Positions 11,301 to 22,829 of a DNA stretch of 64,000 bases are shown in pieces. The number at the start of each line of letters is the position of its first letter. The first letter of the stretch is position 1. This DNA comes from Closterium sp. Naga37s-1 (lineage: Eukaryota > Streptophyta > Zygnematophyceae > Desmidiales > Closteriaceae). Under the pieces are notes generated by a model. The model was given only the letters and a program-made list of their open reading frames with translations. It did not search any database and was not told where the DNA came from. The stretch is taken from positions 596,001 through 660,000 of the forward strand of contig CANJKZ010000174.1 in the NCBI GenBank assembly GCA_947471745.1. The letters are read 5' to 3'. A program made the position numbers and the translations under genes.

Positions 11301-14300
11301 GATGGCAGTGCGGAGAGCGGCGAAATTGGGGTGGCCGAGTCGGTGATGTAGCAGTACAGCGGGGTGGGAGAGATGGTCGGAGGTGGAGGGGGTTGGAGTG
11401 AGTGAGGGTGGGAGAGGGGGAGGTGGCTGCTGCTGTTGCTGCTGCGGCGGCTGCCCTTGCTGCGGCGGCTGCTGGTGCTGCTGCTGCTGCTGCTGCGGCC
11501 CCTGCTGTTGCCCCTGCGACGGCGGCTGCTGCTGCTGCGGCCCCTGCTGCTGCTCCTGCTGCGGCGGCTGCTGCTGCTGTCGCTGCTGCTGCTGCGGATG
11601 CTGCCCCTGCGGCGGCTGCTGTTGCTGCTGTTGCTGCTGCTGGGGTGGAGGTGAAGTAGGGGGATGGGAAGGGTGAGTGGAGGTGCCAGTACGAGTGGTG
11701 ACATGGCAGAAGGATGGCCAAGGGGTGCGGAGAGTGTAGAGGCGAGTGCGGGGGCAGAGGGGAATGCGTAGAAGGAAGCGACCGGTGGCGGTGTGATAGA
11801 GGTCACAGTAGGTGGCATTACCTGGATAGACGGCAGTGATACCTGCATTCTGAATTTCCCGATGGGAGAGGAGGTTGTTTCGGAGAGTGGGGATGTGGAG
11901 ACCAGTTACCTTACCGGAGGGGAAGATTGTGCAGGGGAGAGTGGAGAGATGTGTGCATGGGATGGTGAAACTGCTGTCAGCACCGTGAACTTGAGTGGGA
12001 GGAGAGAGGGGTGTGAGTGTACCAGCATCCTTGAGAGCAGTCTCAGTGGCCCCACTATCAAGGACGAAGTCCAGAGTGGGTGGGGAGGAGGAGGAAGACA
12101 CCGAGTACTGGAAAGTGGTTTCATTAATGGTGGAGGGGTACATGGAAGGAAGAGAGGGGGAAAGAGCAATGTTGCCAAGAAAACTTTCCTGGGTGAGGGG
12201 AGTGACAATACTACCAGGAGGAGGTGGGGCACCCCACAGGGGAGCAGGGGGGGTCTGAGCAGCTGTGGCTGCCGCGCTGAGGTTCAGCTGCTGCTGCTGC
12301 CAGGGGGGAGTGCTGGGTCCCCACTGGGGTGGAAGCCCGGGTCCCCATGGGGGCTGCTGCTGCTGCTGCTGTTGCTGCTGCGGTGGTTGCTGCTGGAACA
12401 GCTGCTGCTGCTGCTGTGGTTGCTGCTGGAACAGCTGCTGTTGCGGTTGCTGCAGAAGATGCTGCTGCTGAATGTTGAGGAGCGGCGTGGGGGGAGCAAG
12501 GAGGCGGAGGTGGGTGGGGAGATAAGCAGGGTGGGTTTGGATGTCAGCAGGGGAGGGACGCGGGGAGACGGTACCCCAGCGGGGAGGTGTGCCAACATTG
12601 CCCCGTGCGTACCATGTTGTAATTTCATATTTCATACAACATACATAGGCTAGAAGTGTAGCACATTTATAAATTGGGGGGTTGCTTAGTGTACCCTCCA
12701 ACCACATTTTGTGGTTGGTTGGGATTGGTCCTTAGCTCAACCAATCCCAACCAACACACATTTGTGGTTGCTTGGGTCACAAGCAAGCTCACCCATTGGC
12801 CAACTTATTGGCCAATAGGGTAAGCTTCCCTCTCATCTCTCTCTTGCTCATTGTTTGTACTAAAGAGCCTCTTGGCTCATTATTCAATGTATCAATTCTC
12901 TCTCTTCTAACATGGTATCATGAGCTAATGGCTCACGCCTACCTCCCTCGGTCCTTAGGCCACCCTCTCCTCCCCGTTCCTCAGATCTAGCCCCACCCAC
13001 GGAGCTGCCCTCCCTTCACGCGCCCTTTAGGCGCTGTCCTCCCTCCCCGTGCGCCCCCTAAGGCGCTGCCCTCCAAGGCACGCACTCAGATCTGCAACTC
13101 CAGCGCCCAGATCTGCACTCCCCGCGCTCAGATCTGCAACTCCAGCGCCCAGATCTGCACTCCCCGCGCTCAGATCTGCAACTCCAGCGCCCAGATCTGC
13201 ACTCCCCGCGCTCAGATCTGCAACTCCAGCGCCCAGATCTGCACTCCCTGCGACCAGATCTACTCCTCCCGCGCCTAGATCTGATCATTCCGCGCCCAGA
13301 TCTGGATTCCGCGCCACCAGATCTCCTCCTCCCGCGCCCAGATCTGAACATTTCGCACCCAGATCTGCACTCCGCGCGCCCAGATCTGCACTCCGCCCGC
13401 CCAGATCCGCCCTCCGCGCGCTCAGATCTGCCCTTCGCGCAACCAGATCTGCACTCCGCGCGACCAGATCTGCCCTCCGCGCGACCAGATCTGCCCTCCG
13501 CGCAACCAGATCTGCCCTCCGCGCAACCAGATCTGCCCTCCGCGCGACCAGATCTGCATCTCCCGCGCTGAAATCTGACCATTTCGCGCCCATCTCAGCA
13601 CGTCCCGCTCGTTTGCCGCGGGCTGTCCCGCGTGCATTCGCCACGGGCTTCCCAGTCGCGCGGATCTGCCGCACGGCTGCCCTCTTCGTCCCCTCCCCCC
13701 CCCCCCCCTCTCTCCCTTCCTCCTCCCATTGTACCCGCAGCAGCATCATCAGCGGCACCTCAACGGCACCACCAGCAGCACCCTCCCCCCTTTCCTCCCC
13801 CATAGCATCGCCCTCCTCCTCCCATCCTACCTGCAGCAGCACCAGCAGCAGCACCTGCAGCGGCACCACCAGCAGCACCCTTCCCCCTTGCATCCCCCAT
13901 AGCATCGCCCTCCTCCTCCTCCACCTTCCCCACCCTCCGCTCCTCCCTTCCTCCTCCCATCCTACCCGCAGCAGCATCCGCAGCGGCACCAGCTGCAGAA
14001 CCAGCAGCGGCACGGGCAGCAGGGCCAGCAGCAGCATTGGCAACGGTACCCTCGCACCATCCTCCTCCTGCCCTAGCCTCTACCCACCCTCATCTCTATG
14101 GCATCGTCGTCCGATTCTTCCGTCGACCTTGCCACTGTTGACGCACTCGAGTTGCTGCCTGACAACTCTGCTGCTAATTGGCACTCTTATGCTCATTCCG
14201 TTGAGGTGCTCCTCTCCTCTGTTGTGGTCAGCGGCTACAACCTTCGCTCGGTTGTCTTTCAGGAAGGCGGTGGACTTCAGCCCGTGGCCCCCACCGCTCC

Positions 14301-17300
14301 TACTGGACCTGCCCCCGCCCACCCTGGCGCCGAGCCCTCTCCCCCCGGTGATCCTCCCACCTTCGCGCCGAATGTCAACGACCCGCAGAGCTCGGAAACC
14401 GCCATTCGCACCTACCGCACCAATCTCCAAGAGCACCTGCGCCTGCAATTGCGTTACGAGGACGACAGGCGCATCTATGACGAGGCCGCTGCCCGCTACA
14501 ACAAGTACCAGGAGGACCTGGACACCTACACTGCAGAACTTGCAGACTACACCACGAAAATTAATGCCTGGCGGGTTGCTGATCGGCGTGCGCTTGCCAT
14601 TCTTCTCGCCACCATCCCCTCCTCCCTCAAACGCGAGCTCTCACCTACCTCCTCCTCCCACCTGTGGCGACTGCTAGTCAACCTTTTCGATCGGCAGGAC
14701 GTTGCCACACTTTACGCCCTTATCAAGGAGTTTGGAACTCTCTCCATGGATTCCACTTCTGGCGCAGCTGCTTTCACTCGCCGTGTCTTAGACCTTGCTC
14801 GGCGCCTTGCAACACTCGATGTGGTGTACCCGGACACCGTCATCTGCTGCCACCTCCTCGAGGGCCTCACACCTGCCTTCGACGCTCACAAGCTTGCTTA
14901 CATGCAGCTTATCTCCAAGCACCACACCCCTGCCGAAGTCGCTCAGTGGATTATCACCACCGAAGCTGAGATCCTTCGCCACTCTTCCTCCACAGCCGCA
15001 GCAGCCCAGTCGCGCAGCAGCCGGGGTGGACGTGGCGGTGGGCGTGGGGGTGGGCGTGGTGGTGGGCGTGGGGGTGGACGAGGGGGATCAGCAGGTCGCG
15101 GTGGTGCTGGCAGCAGTGGTGCGGGTCGTGGTACGGCAGCTGCCTTTCCTCCCTGTCAGTACCTGCCTCGCTACGGTCCCACTCAGGTACAGCGCTGCGG
15201 GCAAACCACCCATGCCACTGAGACGTGCTTCAAGGCACTTAGTGATGAGTGGTTTGCCCGTGGCAACACCGGCACCCCTCCTCGCTGGTCCGCCCTCAAC
15301 CCTCGCCCCACTCCCCTTGAGGTCCGTTCCTCTCCCCTTTATGAACCTCCCTCCTCCACCCACGCCCACCAGGCCCTCGCCCCTCCCCAGCAGCAGCACC
15401 AGCAGCAGCAACAGCAGCAGCAGCTTGGGAATCAGCAGCAGGGGTCACAGCAGTATGGGCAGCAGCTTCTCCTCTCTCAGCTCCAGCAGCAGCTCCAGCA
15501 TCTCCAGCAGCAGCTCGACCTCCAGCCGCAACTGCCCCTCCTCCCTCCTCCTCCGGTTTCCCAGCAGCAGCCCTTTCCTACCTGGACTGCTGGGAGTGCT
15601 GCCTCTGCAGCCCATCTCTCGGGTGCGTCCCCGGCGCCGTCTGCAGGTGGCAGTGTGACCGCTTTCCCTTCCTCTGGTTTTGTTGGTCTATTAGGTCAAC
15701 CTGAATCTGTTGCATCTCCCATGTACCCTTCTTCTGCTAATGAAACTTCGTTCCAGTACTCTGCCTCACCTTCCTCCACCATTGACTTCGTTCTGGACAG
15801 TGGAGCCACTGACACTGTCCTTCGCGACGCTGGTACACTGCGCCCTCTCCCCACACCAACCTCCCTCCTCGGCGCTGATAGCAGTTTTTCCATCCCTTGT
15901 CACAACACCTCCACCCTTCCCTGTCCTCTCTTTCCTTCAGGTACTGTCACCGGTCTCCACATTCCCTCCCTTCGTACTAACCTCCTCTCCCAAAGGTCCC
16001 TCCAACAAGCCATGATCACCACTCTCATCCCAGGTGGTGCTAACCATTGTGACCTATACCAAACCTCCACAGGTCGTTTTCTCGCCCGTATTCCCTATTG
16101 TCCTCGCTCCCGTCTGTACACCCTTCGGGTTCCCCGCCCCCTCACCTTCCAAGTTGCCTCCCCCCCCCTCCTCCCCCCCCCCCCTCCCCTCCCTCCCACT
16201 AACCCACCCCTCCCCCCCCGCCCTCCTGACTCTGACTGTTCCTGTCGCTCCCTCTCCCACCCCACCATCCTCCTCCATCACAGGCTAGGCCACCCCAACT
16301 TCGCTACTCTGCGCTCCTCTGTCTCCTCCGGTCTCCTCCACGGTCTCCCTTCCTCCCTCCCTCCCCTCCCCAAATCCCCTGCCCCCCCCTGCACCGTCTG
16401 CGTTCAGAGCAAGCTCAAGCAGCAGCCGCACCGGAGCTCCCCCTCCGCTGCTGCGCAGCCACTTGATCTTGTTCACATGGACCTATGGGGCCCTAATCCC
16501 TCTCCCACTCGCCAGGGCCATCGCTACCTTCTCGTGCTTGTTGATGATCACAGTCGGTACTCGTCCGTCTCTCTCCTTCGAACGAAGGCGGATGCCCCGG
16601 CTGCGATCATCGCCTGGCTCGAGCGGGCAAACACCCATTTTGGGCGCCCTGTTTGCCGCCTTCACTCTGATGGAGGTGGTGAGTTCCTTAACAACCAAGT
16701 CTCCTCCTATTGTCAGTCTCGTGGCATCCTTCAGACTTACACCCTCCCTCACTCCCCACAGCAGAACGGCGTGGCTGAGAGTCGTGTTCGAGAGATCACC
16801 AAAACAGCCCGGTGTCTGCTTGTCCACGCCTCCTGCCCCCCTTCTCTTTGGGGCTACGCCCTCCTTCATGCCGCCCTCCTTACTAACCTTTACCCTCACC
16901 CCCTTCTCCCCTCCATCACCCCCACTGAGCTGTGGACGAAGGACAAGCCTGATGCCTCATCACTTCGTGTCTGGGGCTCTAAGGCACATGTCCTCATTCA
17001 CCCCTCTGACCGCTCCCGTTCCATGGGAAAGCTTGCCCCTCGTACCCTTCCCTGCATCTTCCTTGGTCATAATCCCTCCTCCCCTGACTACCTTTTCCTC
17101 CACCCACCATCCGGTCGTCTAATCCGCAGCCGGGATGTGGTCTTTGACGAGTCCACTCCCTACTACTCCTCTCCCACATCTACTGACCCACTCCCCCCTC
17201 TCACCCGTCCCCTTGTCTGGTCTGACACCACCCCTCCCCCACTACTCCCTCCTCCCCCCATCCTCCCACCCCCCCCTTCTCCGCCGTCCCAGTCCCATGG

Positions 17301-20300
17301 TGCCCCTCCCTCTTCTGGTGACATCTTTGACCCGGAACCTCTGTCTTCTCCTGTCTCCCCCGCTCACTCCTCTCCTAGTACCCCTCCCCCCCCCCCCTTC
17401 CTCTCCCTCGCCACCAACCCGTCCTCCCCCTTCCCGCACCATACTCACCCGGTATCCCCACACCAGGTCACGTGACGGTATCCTTGGTGCACCGCCTCCC
17501 GTTACCCTCTCTACCTCTACCCTCCCCCCTCTCTCCCCCCTCCTCCGTCACTTCTTCCAGGCTGTCTTGCATCAAGCCCCTCATGCAGCAGCCCCCTCAG
17601 CCACCTCCTCTCCAGCAGCGGCACCAGCAGCGGGACCAGCAGCGGCAGCAGCAGCAGCGCCAGCAGCCGCAGCAGCAGCGGGACCAGCAGCGGCACCAGC
17701 AGCAGCACCAGCAACAGTACCAGCAGCGGCACCAGCAACGGCACCAGCAGCAACGGCTCCGCCCGCACCATCTCACTCTCCCAGGGTCATTACTTGCAGC
17801 AGGTCTTGGAGCGGTTTGACATGGCCCGCGGCGGCGCCCAACATACACCTCTTTCTGTCGGGCACCACCTCTCTCCACCCACCTCCCCCTCAGCCTCCTC
17901 CCATCCTTATCCCGAGCTCATCGGCTCCCTCATGTACGCCATGGTCTCCACTCGCCCTGACCTTGCCTACCCCATTAGCGTCCTCGCTCGTTTTGTTGGC
18001 GCAGGCAAGCATACGGAAGAGCACTGGCAGGCCGCCAAGCGTGTCCTCCGGTACCTTCGTGGCACCAAGGACTATGTCCTTACCCTTGGCGGCCCCTCCC
18101 CACCTCTTCTCAGTGGCTACAGTGACTCCTCCTGGGCTGATTCCCGGCCAGATCGTCGCTCCTCCCAGGGCTATGGCTTCTCTCTTGGCAGCGGCCTTAT
18201 CAGCTGGCGCTCCACCCGCTCCTCGGCTGCAGCCCTCTCCTCCTGCGAGGCGGAATTGTATGCCGCCACCATGGCTGCGCAAGAGGCTCGCTGGCTCACC
18301 TTCTTTCTTGAGGAACTTGGTGCCCCCCAGCGCTGTCCCACAATTTGGTGTGACAATGCTAGTACCATTCACCTCACCAAAGATGCTGTGTTTCACGGGC
18401 GCTCCAAGCACATTGAGCTCCGTCATTTCTTCATTCGCGATCTTGTTCAGGCGGGGCACCTTCGCCTCGGCAAGGTTGACTCGGCGGCCAACCTTGCCGA
18501 CATCTTCACAAAAGCTCTTCCTCATGCCGCTCACTCTTTCCTACTTCGTCTTCTTGGCCTCACTCCTCCTAAGTCGCCTCCCGCCTCTTGATTCTAGCCT
18601 TCTAGCCTTATGCATGTTGGGGGGTTGTGTTGTAATTTCATATTTCATACAACATACATAGGCTAGAAGTGTAGCACATTTATAAATTGGGGGGTTGCTT
18701 AGTGTACCCTCCAACCACATTTTGTGGTTGGTTGGGATTGGTCCTTAGCTCAACCAATCCCAACCAACACACATTTGTGGTTGCTTGGGTCACAAGCAAG
18801 CTCACCCATTGGCCAACTTATTGGCCAATAGGGTAAGCTTCCCTCTAATCTCTCTCTTGCTCATTGTTTGTACTAAAGAGCCTCTTGGCTCATTATTCAA
18901 TGTATCAATTCTCTCTCTTCTAACATACCAGGCATCATCGAGAGCCTTGAAGCAAGTGGTAGGGGGATGGTTGGTTTGACCGCAGTGCCGTGCTCATCCC
19001 CAGTAAAGGCACCATGGTTGCTGGCGCTGCTGGTTCCTTGACCGCTGCCTCCCTTGCCCCCACTTCCCCCTTTGCCGTTGCGTTTGCCCTGCTTGCGGGG
19101 CTGGGTAGTGTTGAGAGAGGAGGAGGGAGGGTGGGAGGAGGCGAGGTTGACCATGGGGGTGCGAAGTTTGACTTCGGTATCAATGATCCACTGTTCAACA
19201 GAAGTGATATTGGCCATGGGATTGGCCTCGGTAAAGGCGTGAAGGCGGGATTCATAGTCTGGGGTGAGATTGAAGAGGAGGCGATGGATTTGGAGGGGTT
19301 CGGAGAGACCGGCTTGGCGGGCTTCGAGGCGATCAGCTACCTCTCGCATGCGGCCGACATAGTCTACTGCCCCGTCACAGGTGGCGAGGGTAATAGAAAA
19401 ATACTCCTGGAAGAGGATTCCCACGGAGCTGATGTCGCGGCGTTCGAACATAGCATGGAGTTCTGCCCATATCACTGAGGCACGGAGTTCCCGGGCCTGG
19501 AAGCGGCGCATGAGGGAGTCGGGGAGAGCACCGAGGATGACAGTGCATGCGCAGTTGTCACCGGCTGACCAAGCGATGAACTTAGGAGTGAAGGTAGTCA
19601 TATCGTCGTTGTATTTGGCGACGACGGCGAGGTGAGCATTGCGGCCAGCAACGGCCTGGGCGTAGGCATCAGCTGCTGCATCGTACTCGGCTTTGCGGAT
19701 GAGGTAGGCACGGCGACGCATAATGAAGTCTGCATCTGCGGTGGCTTGGTCGGCGGCGGTCTGGAGCTCGGGCTCAAGGGGAGGGTCGCCAGGAGGGGGA
19801 GGGAGAGGAGGGGTCTTGCCGGGGTGGTCAGGTTCGGTGGGGGGGAGGGCATGGGGGCGGCGGAGGACGACGTCAAGGACGCGGTAGGGGGGGATCCATG
19901 CATTGGTGAGGACTCGTCGGATGCTGCCGACGAACGAGTACCAGTTAATGGCAGATTTGTCGGCTGCAAGCTGTAATTTGTCAATGGAGGAAGTATCGAT
20001 AGGAGGAGGGAGGGGGGAGGGGGAGGGCATGGGGTTAGCCATGAGGGACGACTGCAGGTGGACCCGCAGTGGTCACGAAAGCGCGCAGGTGGCGGCAGCT
20101 GGTGGGGCTGCTATGGCGCGGGTGCGGAAGCGGTGGGGAGGTGGAGGAATGGCGCAGGCAGCGGAGGTGGCTACGAGGCTGCGAAGCGGCGGGAGGTGGC
20201 GGCGGCTGGCGAGGCCGTGGCGGACGCAGGCGCAGAGGTGGTGCTGAGGCGGCGGAGGGGAGCTGCGCGGGCGGCGGCTGGTGGGGCCGCGGCGACGCGG

Positions 20301-22786
20301 TTGCGGAGGCGGCGTCGAGGCCGTGAAGGGGAGCAGCGCAGGCGGCAGCGGTTGGTGAGGCCGCGGCGACGCGGGCGCGGGGGCGACGAGGCCGCGGAGG
20401 GGGGCAGCGCGGGCGGCGGCGGTTGGCGAGGCCGCGGCGACGCGGGCGCGGAGGCGGCGGCGAGGCCGCGAGGGGGAGCTGCGCGGGCGGCGGCGGCTGA
20501 CGAGGCCGCGACGTCGTGGGCGCGGAGGCGGTGTCGAGGCCGCGGAGGGGAGCGGCGCGGGCGGCGGCGGCTGGCGAGGCCGCGGTGATGTGGGCGCGGA
20601 GGCGGCGTCGAGGCCGTGTAGCGGCGCGAGTGGCGGCGGCTGGCGCGGCCGCGGCGTCGCGGGCGTGGAGGCGGCGGCGAGGCCGCGGAGGGGAGTTGCG
20701 CGGGCGGCGGCGGCTGGCGAGGCCGCGGCGTCGCGGGCGCGAAGGCGGCGTCGAGGCCGCGGAGGGGAGCTGCGCGGGCGGCGGCGGCTGGCGAGGCCGC
20801 GGCGTCGCGGGCGCGGAGGCGGTGTCGAGGCCGCGGAGGGGAGCAGCGCGGGCGGCGGCGGCTGACGAGGCCGCGGCGTCGCGGGCGCGGAGGCGACGTC
20901 GAGGCCGCGGAGGGGAGCGGGGTGGCGGCGGCTGGCGAGGCCGCGGCGGACGCAGGCGCGGAGGCGGCGACGAGGCCGCGGAGGGGAGCAGCGCGGGCGG
21001 CGGCGGCTGACGAGGCCGGGGCGACGCGGGCGCGGAGGCGACGACGAGGTCGCGGGGGGAAGGCGCGGGCGACGGCGGGCGCAAAGGCAGCAGCAAGGCT
21101 GCGAAAGAAGGGGAGCGCTAAGGGGGGAGGGGGAAGGTGGCAGAGGAGCCGGGGAAAAAAAAAATGAAAGGGAGGAGGCCGGGGGTTGCGGTGGCCGGGT
21201 GGGCCTTTGGAACGATAGTAGGCCTAAGATAGTGTGCTCTATACCATGTGGGAAATGAGAGTTAGAATAGAAGTTGTATCTTGATTGAGAATGATGGGGG
21301 TATACATAGTTGGAGGTTGGATACTAGCCTTGGTTGGCATTATTGGACCCCAACCAAGAAGTTGAGTTGGGTGATTATTGGTGGGGTCCAATAATGTTGG
21401 CCAAGGTGGGGTTGGCCAACATTATTGGAGGGAGCCAATAATTCTACCCAACCCAACCTTTTGGTGTCCAATAATTGGACCAAGGTTGGGTTCCAACCTA
21501 CAAACTGGGTTACCCCTGTTTGTACACCCAAACTAAGTTTGGGTGCTTATCTCTAGCCTATCCTATAGCATATATGCAGGTTACAAGAGGAGAGATATTC
21601 TAACAACACTCACCTTGATAGTATCCAAGGGGTGCATGAGGCAGGTCGACAATCCCGAGGCAAGCCCGCCGGCTAGCGCAGATTTGATCACGCTGCCAGC
21701 TGGCGCTGACGTGGCAGCGGGCGGCGCCATGGGAACCATGGTGGCCGCATCGTACCACACCATGCTGTGGGGGGGGAGAGGGGAGGAGGAGAAGGGTGGG
21801 TGAAGAGGGGGGGAGGGGGAAGAGGGGGGGTGGGGGAAGAGGGGGGGTGGAAAGGAGAGACAAAGGGAGTGGGGTGAGTACTGCTACCCATGGTGTGTGG
21901 TGCGCCCTGGGGTGGGGACCATGGTGGCAGCATCATACCACACCATGCTGTGCGATTGACAGGGAGCGGGTTGGGGTGGCGGGGTGTGGGGGTGTGGAGG
22001 GGGGAAGAAAGGGGAGAAAGAGATAAGGGGACTGGGAAAGAATCGTAGCGGCCATGGTGTGTGGTGCACCCTGGGGTGGGGCCCATGGTGGCAGCATCAT
22101 ACCACACCATGCTGTGGGGGGAGGGAGATGGGGGAGAGAGGGGTGGGGTGGGAGGGAGAGAGGGGTGGGAAAGGGGAGTGATAATGAGAAGGAAGAGAAC
22201 ATCCATTCCCATTATATGGTAAGCCATGGGGACCATGGTGGCCGCCTTGTATTGTACCACACCATGCTGTGCGGGTGGTAGGTGGGGGGTGCGCGGTGCG
22301 CCATTAGGACCATGGTGGCCGCATCGTACCATGCTGTGGAGGGGATAAAGAGGAGCGGAGGAGGGAGGGGGGGAGGGAGGAGGGTAAGGGGGAGAGGAGA
22401 ATAGGCGCAGCCATCACGTGCGGTGCACCATGGGGTGTGGGGGTGTGTGGGGTTGGAGGTGTGGAGGTGTGTGGGGGTGGGGGTGGGGGGTTGTGTGGGT
22501 GTGTGGGTGGGGTTGTGGGGGGAGTTGACACACCTCAAACACAAAGCTAAAATGCACAGAGAAAGTGAGGGAGAGGAGGGCAGGTACGCTTCTTGCCACC
22601 TCACTGCACCTCACTGCACCTCACTGCACCTCTGCCCACCAGTCCTTCCTCCGACCAACCCTTCCTCTCTTAGTCTAGCGACACTGCACTGCTCTACAGC
22701 CATTCGGATGGCAGCGCAGCCGAGCAGGCGGAGCAGCTGCAGCAGCAGCAATCACAGCGGCGGCGTGGCAGCAGGGGCGGCTAATA

Positions 22787-22829
<43 letters not shown>

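Larger units (their letters stand above)
12615..18925 (+). mobile_element. copia retrotransposon nested in the outer element, RT-less
   Basis: 298-bp LTRs (12615-12912 and 18628-18925) differ at one visible position and are flanked by the 5-bp duplication tacca (12610-12614, 18926-18930). TGGTATCATGAGC directly after the 5' LTR is a tRNA-iMet-type primer site. It inserted antisense into the outer element where that encodes ALDDAWYARGNVG. Gag, protease and integrase form one frame (14098-17475), but nearly the whole RT domain is missing before the RNase H part (17764-18591). The near-identical LTRs show it moved recently, probably with RT supplied in trans. Confidence 0.95.
7859..21605 (-). 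mobile_element. copia retrotransposon in SAMTL-like intron 4 (outer element)
   Basis: Two 359-bp LTRs (7859-8217 and 21247-21605) look identical over their whole length, begin TGTGGGAAAT and end TCTAACA on the plus strand, and are flanked by a 5-bp target duplication, acact (7854-7858 and 21606-21610). The element reads in the same direction as the host gene. From its 5' side it has a PBS-like TGGTATAGAGC (tRNA-iMet type, one base short), a 1.2-kb GC-rich leader, gag, and protease-integrase-RT-RNase H. The inner element 12615-18925 interrupts it near the gag end. LTR identity indicates a very recent insertion. Confidence 0.97.

Noticed and set aside
8271-12707. One continuous protein start inside the inner LTR for the outer Pol
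   Set aside because: The first roughly 30 residues are inner LTR sequence brought in by the nested insertion; the true upstream part is beyond 18926.
13085-13595. Regularly spaced repeat that resembles a CRISPR array
   Set aside because: Units vary from 18 to 27 bp, spacers are repeats themselves, no cas genes are near, and it sits in a retrotransposon leader of a eukaryote.
20035-21167. Long frames on both strands in the GC-rich block
   Set aside because: Low-complexity Ala/Arg/Gly/Pro translations of the leader array; no homology or start context.
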